Origin: Stratiolaelaps scimitus
Lineage: Eukaryota; Arthropoda; Arachnida; Mesostigmata; Laelapidae
Direction of reading: 5' to 3'
Assembly: GCA_019614645.1 (NCBI GenBank)
Contig: JABWDB010000014.1
Span: 6,236,501 to 6,300,500 of the forward strand
DNA length: 64,000 nt
Shown here: one piece after another, positions 9,546 to 22,100 of the stretch
How positions within the stretch are numbered: the first letter of the stretch is position 1
How the letters are laid out: each line of letters starts with the position of its first letter
Notes under the pieces: generated by a model
The model's input: the letters and a program-made list of their open reading frames with translations, nothing else
What the model was told of the DNA's origin: nothing
Database searches by the model: none
Position numbers and translations under genes: made by a program

Positions 9546-12336
9546 CACCATAATAGAAGTTTGCATCACAGTATCACGTCTTTGTAACGCTGCGAGAGAT
9601 CATACGTTGCCGCTTTGTGACTCACTGTTTGGGTTGTCGTTCGTACAATAGTAAACTGCTATAGTGAACAGAATGCCTCGGACGACGCCGTGGAGATTAC
9701 GGAAAATATAGGCGAACTACAACAATGTAATTCCAGGTACACAATCATAAATCATTGGTTAAAGGTTGCTCAGCCGACACAGGGATATCCGATTATCAAG
9801 TCGTATCATAGAGATCGCTGATTCGAGCACAAACTTGACGGAATTCCTGCTATGTAATGAGTACTCAAAGCTCCCTACAAAAATGATAGAACAGCTCCAC
9901 GATGCGTACGATGCGACGTAACTCACGATCAGTTACACTGAGCTCGGAAGTTATTAATCATTTTCAAGCAGTGATTATTCGATGCAACGATATAAAAGAT
10001 GTGGACTACACTACTGCAAAGTTGCCAGAAAATTCGAAACTACAAAGGCCAAGCCGTCCGACAACAAGCAGCTGTCACAACTCAGGCAGCAGTCATACTG
10101 TAGTTATGTATAAACAACCAGGAGGATATCGATATAATACGAAGCTATTCGTGTTGTTAAATGTTACTTCGATATGTACACGTCTGCACCACTAATTACT
10201 GTTGTATAATTACGTTGAGTCACTAAATTTATTCAAACATACAGTAGTTCGGAATTTCTAGGGATTATGGGGGGGGGGGATTACGTTGAGTGTTACTCCA
10301 GGGCTATTTTTATAAAAGACACCTAATGTAGGAAATATCTGCTACTTAAAAATGGAGCCCAGGAATCATCTCGCGCTTCCACATAGGCTCTCCTCGATCG
10401 TCGAAATCGTTGCTACTAAGAGGAAATATACCAATATGCAAGCGGAACTCACCACACCGTAAAGCACAAACTATCTAAACGGTGTACCATGACACCAGCG
10501 ACTATTGCCCATTCGTTAGAATACAGTTTGTTTAGTCACCGACAACATTCGGTAATGGGCATCCTAGAATTCATTTTGATTATTTCCGATGTTGTAGTCG
10601 CCAGCTTAGTAGGTGCGAGTCACTATAAAAACTCTATCGAGAAAAAGCAAGCGATTACAGCGAACTCCCTACTCTGTTTAGCCATTGATTGCTGCAGTCC
10701 GCGTATTCTCAACAGCACTGTTGTGCACTGTTAGAACACTAGAGAGGGTAAATGCCAAATGTAGCCGTATTGTCACTAACGAGTTCGATTACGAATGACC
10801 ATCGACGTTCGGCCAAATTATTCGCCAATCTTCGAGGCCAATTTTGACGGTATGTCTCCAGGTCTCGGTCGAGCCAGAGACAGGAACCATTCTCGTGGAG
10901 GAAGAATTCGCTGCGGTGATCCGCTCTGCCGATTGCGGAGCGGCCATGCTCATGTGTGGCGGAACGGGGGCGCTGTAATCGCAGCCTCGCTTCAGTCAGG
11001 CACCAGCGCATGGACACAACATTGTTCCGGTCAACTACTCCGCTTTTCGTTGGAAACGTCGAAAGGTTTCACCGGAAGATTTCAGACCCCCTTTGGATTG
11101 ACGTGGTTAACAGCTGGTACTCCGTCTATTCAAGGTGAATTCATTGAATAAGTGTCGGTTACCGTAAGCGTTGTGATTAACGGGCGACGTTCGGCAAAAA
11201 ACGTTGTGCGGACTTCGCACTGGCACCCTGCTGCTCAGCTGTGTGTCAGCAGGCATCGTACGGAAAGAGGACCTAGGCAACCGGCAGCCTAGAGCCACAT
11301 CGGAGAGTATCAGCTGTTTCACAGGTGTTCACGAAAGCTCGAAAGGCAGGCGGCTAATTGTTGCTTGTTCTTGTCAATTGTCACCGTTCTATGATTGTGA
11401 TGAGTTACGCTGACATCGTTTACGACGCTGATATTTATATCGTAATTTGTGTTTGTCTTTCTTGCGAGCGGCCATTCTCATATTCAATCTAGTATAACAT
11501 AATCATGATAATGATAATGTATCAGCAGTTTATAATATTTGGATGTTCGATGTCCGGTTAGAATGGTCTCCAACCGGGGAGTGTTATGTCAACGTTTGCT
11601 GTACACTAGTGCTATCTTTTTAGGTAATCTAATTATTATTACTTTCGGTACGAGCGAACATGTTTAAGCATTGAACATGGATATTAAGGTTTCAATTATT
11701 TTTAAATTTGAATTCGAGCTTATGCATTTCTCTCCGTTTGTAAACGTTCGAATCTGATTAACTTTTGTGGATATGAGTAAACGAACGTATGTGATCAAAA
11801 CGCTTTGTTCATTAAATTACGCCTTCAACAATGAGAAGGTTTGGTAACAAATAGCTGAATATGCGCGGGTGTTTGTGTGTACATTTAATTCAAGTGTAAT
11901 CCCTCAAATCAAGGACGCAGTAATTCAAACGCCTGTCCGCCCTTGAAGTCCGAGAGTTAGCGGACAGCTGATGAGTGACAAAAATTCAACCGATCTTTTG
12001 CCGTATTGGCTACTGAGGCTGTCGAGGGTTTGTGAGTCCTGGCTAGTCTTTGGCTCATCAGGACGCCCTGACGTCCTAGTCTTTGACTGAGTGTACGCCC
12101 TGCGTCGACGTAAGATTGCACTGAAGGACAAAAAGCTATCTCTTCTACCTAATGATTTGCCCTGGGGCCTATATCACATGAAGGTGACCCGTTTACTACT
12201 GGTCGGTTCGGCCAAGGCCTATGCGTACTTTAGCATGTGTCACTAACCTTGGAATTGCCTCGTTTCAGAACTCAGGTTTTCAGGCCAAGGCTAACTTAGG
12301 TCGTTTAGGCCGGGTAAAGGTCAGCCGTTGTTCGTG
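9546..12336. other. Intergenic region upstream of the acyl-CoA oxidase gene
   Basis: No gene is supported. It contains an 11-G run (10269-10279) and a GC-richer block at about 10790-11350 where both strands hold short unrelated ORFs. None shows a recognisable family. The last few hundred bases should include the promoter and 5' UTR of the oxidase gene. Confidence 0.4.
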
Positions 12337-15300
12337 ATGGTGGTCTCACGTTGCCAAGAGGATGAAGGGCCGACCATGCCGATCGAAGAGGTCTTGGGCG
12401 AGATGCCCCCAGGGCCCTTGGATTACTACAGGAAAAAAGCATCCTTTGACTGGAGAAAACTTAAAGTGCTCCTAGAGTGTAAGTTCAGCAGCGGCAAAAT
12501 AGCGCTTGCAGATAATAACGTGAAATTTACTGATAAACAAGCAATTAAGTGCTTTTCTCACTCTCAGAATTCGAATGTCTGAAATGCTATCGAGCAATAT
12601 ATTGGCGAACAGAAGTATTGTAAGGACTCCATAGATAAAGAAAACAGTTTGAAGTCAATCGATTTTAGTTAATGTGAGTTGTCCACTGACGAAATCAACA
12701 ATCAATTACAAGAAAACTCGTTCGCAAACAAGTTTGTCAACAAACATCTCCGTCAATGTCCACCAACTGTCAAATGTTGTATCCCTATGTCACGTGCATT
12801 TTTCAGCTGAACAGATCGTTCGCTTCAAAAGCCGCGTGTATCGAACCCTTGAGCAGGATCCTTTGTTTTCTCGTCTACCCGGACAGGATCGAGGGACCTT
12901 ACGAGAAGGACGCAGGACAACCTTCGTCCAGTTGAAACGTTTGCTTGAATATCGCTTTTTCACTCAGGAGGAATTTTTTGAGAACCCCGTATTGCCGAGT
13001 GTGTTAAACAATTGTATTGGTTCAATCGACTGGTCGTTATGCCTGAAGAAAGTGTTAGCTATAGACATGTGCATCGGAGCTCTACGTGGCCTTGGAACTC
13101 AGCGCCACCTCGACCTCATTCCCGACCTCATGAGGTTCGAGGCTGTGGGATGTTTTGCGCTGACCGAAATGAGCCACGGTACGAACACCCGTGGGATGCG
13201 CACGGAGGCGCGGTATGACCCAGCGACACAAGAGTTCGTCCTGCATACACCCGACATCGAGGCGACCAAGGTGTGGTCCGGAAATCTAGGCCAAACGGCT
13301 ACGCACGCCATCGTCTTTGCACAGCTATATACTCCTGACAATGTGTGTCATGGCCTGCACGGCTTCGTGGTACCCGTGAGGGAGCGGCGTACATTGGTAG
13401 CATTCCCAGGTGTGACTCTCGGCGATATGGGCCCCAAATTAGGCCTCAACGGACTCGACAATGGCTTTGCAATATTTGATCATTACCGAATCGCACGAGA
13501 GAGCCTACTAAACCGTACGGGCGATGTCACCCCTGAGGGGCAATACGTTTCGGCTGTGAAGGATCCATCGAAGAGGTTCGGAATGACACTGGGCTCGTTG
13601 TCGATGGGTCGGGTAGCTATTGTTGGCCTAAGTACCACAAACTTGGTGAAGGCAGTCGTCATCGCAACAAGGTAGGACTCTACCCCTTCTTATCTATATC
13701 TTCATCTGCAGAACGTCCTGGCTAGATGATAATCTAAAGTGCTCATAGAACTGTAGCCACATAGAACATTGGTAACCCTTGTTCCCGTTCGAGTAAATGA
13801 TCTGTATCGGAGGTGCACACACAAATTTGCGGCTCGTGCTAATACGATAAATTTGTCGCGCCGCCGCGAACTTAAGTATGACTGCTTCCTTTGCTAGCAT
13901 GATTTTTGATTATAGTGCAATTAACAATTATTTTGTGTGAACACGTCTTGGCGACCACCCATAGCCACTCGTGTGTAGAACAACTAGATTCGCTTAAATA
14001 TATTATATCTACCTACTGTACTTTATTTTGCAATTTATAGACATTCTGTATACGTTTGAGCATCAAATGAGACTATACATGTCGTTTGTACGCGTTTCGT
14101 CACTTTTACGAGTCATTCTGTACGTTGGCGACTTTCAGGTATTCTGCAGTGCGGAGACAATTCTCCTCAGACGAGAGAGGTCCCGAACAGCCTGTTCTCG
14201 AGTACCAACTTCAACAGTGGCGAATTTTGCCCTATCTCTGCGCTGCGGTTATTATGAACCATTATGCTTTGGCGTTAAATCGGGATTTTATCACATTTCA
14301 CATGGCAACATTGTTCGGCGAGCGGAGCTCGCAACGAGCCGAACAAGGAATCGAGCTGCACATTGTATCGTGTGCAGCAAAATGCTTTGCTTCGTGGCTC
14401 GCTCGCGACGCAATACAGGTATTTGACATGTGGATACACACATATATACATATATATATATATATATGACCGCCATACCTAATTTAGTTTAGCATAATTT
14501 AGTTTTGCTTTCCTTATTAAACAGCAACAGTTTTAAACCTAACATGCCTGTTATTCCTGCGACTTCGATTTCGCAGGTGGCCCGTGAGGCATGCGGGGGT
14601 CACGGTTATCTGCGATCGGCGGGACTTGCCGATATCCGCGACGATCATGACGGCAACTGTACGTACGAGGGTGACAACAACGTCCTGCTTCAACAAACTA
14701 GCAATGTCCTGTTGGCCGCCGTTGAAGGCGCAAAAAGCTCCCTTATTAGCGTTCCCAGTTTGCAGTTCTTGGAGAAGCGCGACCGCATTTTGGCTGAAAG
14801 ACGCTTCGCTGCCGACGAGGCCACGAAGACGGAGTTGGCCGTCGACGATCTTGTACAGATTTACGAATGGCTAGTGTGTCACCAGCTTCAGAGGTGGCAA
14901 CTCGCTCTGGAGAAATATCGAGGCCAAGTCGACGGATTGACGGCAAAGAACAACACTCAAGTATTTCTCGCCAGAGAACTTTCTCTCGTCTTTATTGAGG
15001 TGAGCGCGATAGAGAAAAAAACGCAAAAGGAGATACTGATTGCGGCAACATTCGACGTTGCCAACGTTTTATCGTAGTAGGTAAGGATTCCTAAAGGGAA
15101 CTAACTTTATTAACAAACTGGCAAGTCTGTTACTCACGGTTTGGATCATTACGGCGGGAATTGAGCTCAACAGTAGTTTCGTTTACGGTATACCCTTTAG
15201 TACATGGCAATATTCCTGTTGCGTTCGTATTTCAGATGGTGATATTGAAGCGCTTCGATGAGTTGTCTGAGGAGGTTCCCACGAAGGGCGTACCACGAAT

Positions 15301-15643
15301 CCTTCTCACCCGCATCGCGTTGATATTCGGCCTCTGGTGTCTCGAGAAACGCTTGGCAGATCTGTATGCTGGAGGTTTCACTTCGGGACCCGCTCTATCG
15401 CGTGTAATGCGCGGCCAGCTGCTTGCGTTATGCGCTTTATTAAAGGACGACTCCGTGTCATTGGCTGATACAATAGCTCCGCCGAATTTCGCCCTCCAGA
15501 CGGTGCTGGGTCACTCGGACGGCAATGTCTATAAGCGGCTAATGCAGAGCTTCGTCGATGGCGATAACATGGGCAGAGTACCGTGGTGGAAGGAATTTCT
15601 TAGCAAGCCCAAGGTCAACTCGTTGCCGCTTGCAAAGCTCTAG
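12337..15643 (+). CDS. ACOX3: Peroxisomal acyl-CoA oxidase, ACOX3 (pristanoyl-CoA oxidase) type, 5 exons
   Basis: Exons 12337-12478, 12807-13671, 14139-14418, 14577-14999 and 15236-15643 join in one frame of 705 aa, close to the roughly 700 aa of ACOX3. Starting at the second Met (12376) gives 692 aa. The enzyme oxidises acyl-CoAs to trans-2-enoyl-CoAs with FAD and makes H2O2 in peroxisomal beta-oxidation; ACOX3 orthologues favour branched chains. Visible marks are [16 protein letters not shown] at the N-terminus, [13 protein letters not shown] (about 160-175; flavin and substrate site), [36 protein letters not shown], and CTYEGDNN with the catalytic Glu near residue 460. The C-terminus is LPLAKL, a PTS1 variant for peroxisome import. 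Exon 4 also has a read-through ending in a stop, but splicing at 14999 restores the family sequence. A short upstream exon or UTR exon is possible. Substrate range is inferred. Confidence 0.92.
14442..14467. repeat. (TA)n microsatellite in ACOX3 intron 3
   Basis: An interrupted TA-dinucleotide run lies just downstream of the exon 3 donor (14419). Confidence 0.85.
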
Positions 15644-15769
15644 CTCCAGTACGACTTTATGCCCCAGCTCGTTTTCTTCATATGGTTACAGTATCCGGTG
15701 AAAGGAACGAAGACACCAATGAGATCTATCTTGCAGGGATAGTACAAATAGCGGGTTGAGCATGAAACA

Positions 15770-15775
15770 AATAAA
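15770..15775 (+). terminator. Polyadenylation signal AATAAA of the ACOX3 gene
   Basis: AATAAA occurs 127 bp after the ACOX3 stop codon, a usual distance for a 3' end signal. Confidence 0.6.
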
Positions 15776-17542
15776 GTAATTAATGCAGTTCTCATTAATG
15801 AGTAGGATTGCTCATAGAGTGGGGCGAATGCAGTTTATGTTGATCTGTGTCTAAGTGTGTGAAGAACAATAACTCAGGCGTATGTCTCCGTGTTTGTGGA
15901 GGTGATAGTACAAAAATCAGACATTTAACTCAACAACGGTGCTATTGTTGATAACGAGTATGATAGAATGATGATGACGAAACAGGCATCCGATCTTCTT
16001 CGCTGCCGTCTGTGATAACCGATCATATAGAGCCGAAACTGTCGAGAAAGGCCTTTATATATATATACATATAGATATAAAGTGGTGGGCATAAGCTAGA
16101 GGCACCCCTATACAAATCGTTAGAAGGAGCACACATTTGAGAAATTTATTCTGTATCAGATTAATGTACGTATCAAGTGACATACACACCACAAAGCACA
16201 GCGCATATAACGGCGCATGCAGCCTGCTACAATAAAATGTGTCATATTTCTGGTGTGTAAAATGATAAAGCACGCTCAGTTATCGAGTGTTCTCGCTGAA
16301 TTAATTCTCGTTTTCTATATGGGGGTGCCCATGGTTTATGTCCACCACTGTCCATATGTATATATATATATACATATATATGATTGCTATTGAAATGCTA
16401 CAGATTACATAAAGATATGGCCAAATTATATGAATTAATTAATATATGCAAACATCAAGTGCAAACCTCTAGAATAGCCAGAGCGAAACACCGCCGGGTC
16501 CCCACCTAAGCGCCTATCGTAGAGATAGCCCGCACCATATCCTTCTCCATTGTAATACAAAGTCAGTTCGAGTTCCATGGTCGTGCGTAGTTCGAGCCAC
16601 TTCAATGCTAACGTAATGATATCGGCTTGTCAGTCCAATGAGGCCTGGTCGATGAATTATGCCTATATCCTCTATGAAGCGATGGGCAAACTATCTATTC
16701 ATGTGATTACTGCCAACGCCAGAAGTACGCGATACAGACTTTTATCCTAATCTTTTTCACTGACCGTAGCAGTTCATTCGTACGTTACACCCGTCTACCA
16801 AATTCTCCACCACGAACGAGCTTGGTCGTACCCGACGTAATTTTCCATACCGAACATGAGGGTGATAACCCGAACTGGGGCTCGTATTGCATGTTTTCTA
16901 TATGCGTCATTTGGCGACGAATTTTATCTCTCATTTCTTTTCCATTTTATCAAGCAGGTACAATAGGTAAAAGTGGAATTTCTCTGAACCTACAGACCAA
17001 CTAGAACACGGACTCGTTTCACAAGCAAGTTCGAAATTCAAAGCTGCATTAGATTGCTAACTGCGCTGGTCGCCGTCCCGCAGCACAGTCAAAAAAAGTA
17101 GTGTGCATTATTGAGCAAAGCTAGCAGAAAGGTTTTCATTAGACAGCAGAATTGTATTTTTTTTACTCTTCCTATATAGATATATAATTTATATCATATA
17201 TATTATATTATAAATAAAGGCAATTGTGCAGCCACTTTCGCATGCATGATTTAGAGTCTCGCCTCCCAGTACCATTATGTCACCACAATTGATAACCCGC
17301 ACTAATCCTATTTCGTAGCTCGGAAACTCGATCGGCTCGGATAATTCAATCGGTTTCTTCATTCAAGATAGTTATTATTTCCAGAGGTATTTCATATTTC
17401 TAAAGGACCTTCCCTTTTTTAGGTAGCGTCAAGGTTCAATACTCGCAGATATTCTGCAATGTTATAGTTGTATAAACCAAACCTATACTAACGAGCCTGA
17501 AACACCTGTACAGTTTGTGTTGTATTAAAACTTGGCATAATT
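15776..17542. other. AT-rich spacer
   Basis: No gene seen. TA-rich tracts occur at about 16055-16075 and 16355-16382. Short ORFs here have no coding character. Confidence 0.45.
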
Positions 17543-17548
17543 TTGTTC

Positions 17549-17773
17549 GTAGATGAAGCTAGCTCTCGCGAGCAACCCGATCCAAACGAGCTCCAGCTTC
17601 ACAGAGACAAAAAGGCTACCGAAGTCATCTGTAGGTGCGCCAGCGAGAAATTACGCAAGAATTCGACACCGCGCCCTCGAATAACGAATTGTCGAAAGGC
17701 CTCCCGCCTTTCGAAGATCGCTGAAAACAGCATTGAAAAGCACAAGCGTAACCTCACCCAGAGAGTTAAGTAG
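17549..17773 (+). other. Short coding-like ORF, unidentified
   Basis: From about 17553 an open stretch of about 73 codons (DEASSREQPDPNELQLHRD...) ends at TAG 17771-17773. It follows a TTTTGTTCGTAG that could be a splice acceptor. It is rich in Lys, Arg and Glu, and its third codon positions are GC-richer than the AT-rich surroundings, which hints at coding descent. No ATG or family resemblance was found. It could be a last exon of a small gene or a relic. Confidence 0.22.
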
Positions 17774-19113
17774 CAAAAACACGCCAAGAGCTCTGGTACA
17801 AAACAGAGCTGCTGGTGAAGAAGTGCTGACACTCTCAGCTTTTCCTCCGACCCAAAAAGAAGATCAAGTATCTTTCATTTAGATTTAAGTAGCGTAGGCC
17901 AGCAATTATAGCAACTATCACAACCTTCTGCGGCGTCGATCAGACTCATCGATATCGTTCCAGTAGACGGGTGCCCGTATCTATCGAAAATATGCTGTGG
18001 ATCATCATAGAACTTTCGATCTCGTCGACTATAACTAACTTACAGCCTAATAACAGCTACATGTAGCTAAGTATATTAAAAAAATTCACATCAACTGCTA
18101 ATTGGCCAGTGATTTGCTGTGGACTCGTTACACATGACATCAATTAACAACATAAATGATGGCCAGATGAAGGGGAAACTTAGGAAAATTTGCAATTAGC
18201 AAGCGAAAATAGCATAACGTAATTTTATTCAAATCTGGCAACCCACACGTTTATCTTGAGTTAGCCCGACGTTATACGTCACTATGGGGAAAAGTAAAAT
18301 ATCAAGCTTGTCGCCAGCCTAAATTGCTTTAAAGCAGTTGGGTTTTGGTTCGAGATTACCCAACGCATTCTGCCAAGTCCGTTCGAGTTCCTCGAATTCG
18401 GATATGTCGGTGTTATACAACTGGACACGAAGCAATTTCTTAGCGTACAATTGTGGGAAAAACCGGTAATTTATAGAGGTCTCTTATTAATCGGAGTCAC
18501 CTGAATAAATGCAAATAGTCACATGGCAATATACGACGGCGAAGCAAAATCGTTATTTCGACGTACTTCTTCGTTTTTTTTCTGTTTGTATTTTGCCAGT
18601 GATTTATTTTCAACAGCATTCTCGACAAACCCTTCCAGGCAACCCACTTAGTATCAAATGTTCGGTGAAGCAAAATAGTGACAGAATTTCATACATCGAA
18701 ACCGTCCCACTTATCTCATTAACACACTTATCTCAGCATCTTCGCGCGCCGCCGTAAAGGCCACCCGCTACTGTCGAGCTTTCATTCTTACCCCAGCCGT
18801 GTCCCGAGACACACCCAGAGATCATCACCCTTTCTGGGCTTCCTAGCGGCTGAGCGCAGACAGCACCGCTGTTTGTTTCAGCCGTGACGAGACACCTACC
18901 CGTTGAGGGTAGTGTTGCCCTCAGCGGCCGTCTCGTTGATTTGGCGGAGGAAGCGGATTGGCTGTCCGTATTTTTTGTTTATCATCGAATGTCCAGATGT
19001 TCGGCCTAGTCGACAATATTAAGTTCAAGCAAATTGAACAGTACAACTAGCGACGTCCGCATTCGCAAACGTTGATCGTTGCAACGCCTCCATTTGTTCA
19101 TTGTGTGATTAGT
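17774..19113 (+). promoter_or_regulatory. Upstream region of the IDE gene
   Basis: No gene seen. The last about 370 bases (18740-19113) are GC-richer and should hold the promoter and 5' UTR of the intact IDE. A small hairpin (GTTGAGGGTA / TGCCCTCAGC) lies near 18902-18924. I see no convincing TATA box, so the promoter position is only inferred from location. Confidence 0.3.
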
Positions 19114-22100
19114 ATGCCTATTTTGCGCCGACTTTTAAGCGCTGGCTCAATAGTTTGTAGACAACGAGTGCAGCGGACACACCGGCAGTGGACGGGCGCA
19201 ACGCTACTCCGAGGAGATCACGCCTATCGTTGCTGTTCGCAAGTGGCGGCGAAGATGGCGCCGAAGTTCGCCGACCAGATCGTCAGCACGCACAGCATTC
19301 TAAAGAGCGAATCAGACAAGAACGAGTATCGTGGCTTGGTGTTGAACAATGGGCTAAAAGTGCTCGTCGTCTCAGATCCGACCACGGACAAGTCCGCGGC
19401 AGCTCTGAACGTTCAGGTTGGCAGTCTGGCAGATCCACACAAGGTGCCGGGACTCGCGCACTTCTGTGAGCACATGCTGTTTCTCGGCACGAAGAAATAT
19501 CCCCGGGAGAACTACTACCACGAGTACCTGTCCGAGCATGCCGGCATGTCGAACGCGTATACGGCACTGGATCATACGTGCTACTATTTCGATGTGTCTC
19601 CGGAACATTTCAAACAGACTGCCGATATTTTCGCGCAATTCTTCCTCGAGCCGCTCTTCGACCAGAGCTGCACCGACCGCGAGTTGAACGCTGTCGACAG
19701 CGAGCATTCGAAGAACATCAAGCATGATATGTGGCGTTTATGGAGACTTGACGGTGCGACGTCGAATCCCGACCATGATTTCTACAAGTTTGGTACGGGT
19801 AACCGTGAGACACTTCAGACGATACCGAATAAGGAGGGGATTGACGTTCGTAAGGAATTGCTCGACTTTCACGAGAAGTGGTACTCGTCAAATTTGATGA
19901 GCGTTTGTCTAATGGGTAAAGAGAACCTTGACGACCTGTCGGATATTGCCATCGAGCTGTTTGCCGGTGTTAAAAACAAAGGTACTGACACACAGGTGTG
20001 GCTTGATCATCCGTTTACCGAGAAAGAGTTGCGAATTCAAGCCAAGGTCGTACCTGTCAAAGATATTCGCCAGATGGTGATCACGTTTCCCGTACCTGAT
20101 ATGCGCGAGCAGTACCGAACAAACCCTGGTCATTATCTCAGCCACCTCGTCGGCCATGAAGGGGAAGGAAGTTTGTTATCATACCTCAAGAGGAAGGGAT
20201 GGGCGAACGCTCTTTCTGGCGGTGTCAGGTCGGGAGGTCGCGGGTTCAGCTTTTTCGCTATCTCAATGAACCTGTCACCTGAAGGCTTGGAGCACACTGA
20301 TGAGATCGCCACAGCTGTCTTCCAGTACCTGAATTTACTTCGGAAGGTAGGACCTCAGAGTTGGGTGTTCGAGGAGCTGAAGAACCTTGGAATTATGCAC
20401 TTCCGCTTCAAGTCGAAGGAAACCCCAATCAACTACGTGCCGATGCTAGTCGAGTGTATGCACAACTACGACTGGAAAGACATCCTCTCGGCGGCGTACC
20501 TAGTCGATGAGTACAAGCCCGAATTGATAACAGAGTTACTCGCCCATCTCGTTCCTGAGAAGGTCCGCATCGCTCTCGTTTCGAAAAGTTTCGAGGGCAA
20601 GACCGATCAGACGGAAGAGTTTTACTTGACTGAGTACTCGGTCGAAAAGATTCCTGAGGAGAAGATCAGTGCCTGGCGAACGGCGGAACCGAATCCCGAG
20701 CTGGATCTGCCCACTCCTAACGAGTTTATTCCGACGAATTTCTCACTGGCCCCCGAGAACAGCAAGTACACGAAGACGCCTACCCTGCTGGTGGACGAGC
20801 CTCACAGCCGTATTTGGTACATGCAAGACAAGGAGTACAATCTGCCAACGAATACAGCCTCTTTCGAACTCAGGTCCCCGCTAGGCTACAAAGACCCACT
20901 TAGTAATTCGCTAGCTCACATGGCCATGATATGTTTCAACGACGCCAACAACGAGTACTTCTATCCAGCGATACTCGCCGGCAGTTCGTACCATCTTGAG
21001 AACAACATGTATGGGTTACTTTTGAAGATCCGCGGATACAATGAACGACAGCAGGCGATCTTGGAACGGGTCTGCGAGAGGCTGGCCAACTTCAAAATCG
21101 ACCCCGACAGGTTCGCGGTGCTCAAGGAGTCGTACATACGGAACTTGAAGAACTTCGCCGCGGACCAGCCGTACCAACACGCGGTGTTCTACGCTAACAT
21201 GGCTCTCACAGAGAAGTTCTGGACCCATGAGCAGGTTCTCGCCGTCGCGGAGAAGGAATGCACATTGGAGCGCTGCGAGGCTTTCCTTGCCGAGTTTCTG
21301 AAGAAATTGTACGTCGAAACTCTCATCCACGGCAACATGACAGCTGATGAGGCTCGAAATATGGGAGACACCATTCGAAGGGTATTGAAAAGTGAGTGCA
21401 TTAGTTTTCAGGTACTTTGACCTTCGGTCGCTTTAGGATGAATTTGCTATCATATTCTGTTTAATCAACTGGACAAAATGCTAATAATTAGTACATACAG
21501 TGTCCTAACCTGTTGATACCGTTGAATCGTAACCCCATAGGCGAGCCATTGGCATTTGATGCAACAAAAAACTTCCGCGAGCACAAGCTTCGCGAAGGTG
21601 AGATTTATCAACTCAACCGGGTGAACGAGGTTCACCCAACGAATGCCGTTATGACCTACTATCAGGTGGGGCCACTGACAACTCAGGATGTCCGAATGAC
21701 AGCAATAAACGATCTGTTCTGCCATATACTTGAAGAGCCCTTCTTCAATGAACTCAGAACTAAACAGCAGCTCGGCTACATCGTGTCTGCCGGCCCCCGA
21801 AGGACGCTTGACACCTACGGTAAGAAGGACCACCGCCGATTCACTGATGGTGAAATCTTATATCGCAATCGATCAACCATCGTAGTTGTAGAACCTACAT
21901 TTATTGTCCTCCAATGCAACTTGTATGTAAACATTCATCCCGCTGTTACTTTGAATCGCAAATAGAAATATTACGTGTTCATTAAGGATTTGTCACGTGT
22001 AGCAGAGAAAAAGAACGGCACATTATTGCACTGCATATCCGAAATCAACCTCGCTATGCGGACCTCTCCTCTTAGCCGAGTTAAGCTCCATCGTCACTTC

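Noticed and set aside
10739..11151. Gene in the GC-richer block upstream of ACOX3
   Set aside because: Both strands have overlapping open frames of similar length, none with a motif; the ACOX3 family needs no extra N-terminal coding exon here.
15000..15077. Read-through end of ACOX3 exon 4
   Set aside because: It would stop the protein before the C-terminal domain. Splicing at the GTGAGC donor after 14999 to 15236 restores the family sequence and the AKL tail.
19072..19113. Extension of IDE upstream to 19072
   Set aside because: That position is TTG, not ATG; the first true in-frame ATG is 19114 and gives the family's usual length.
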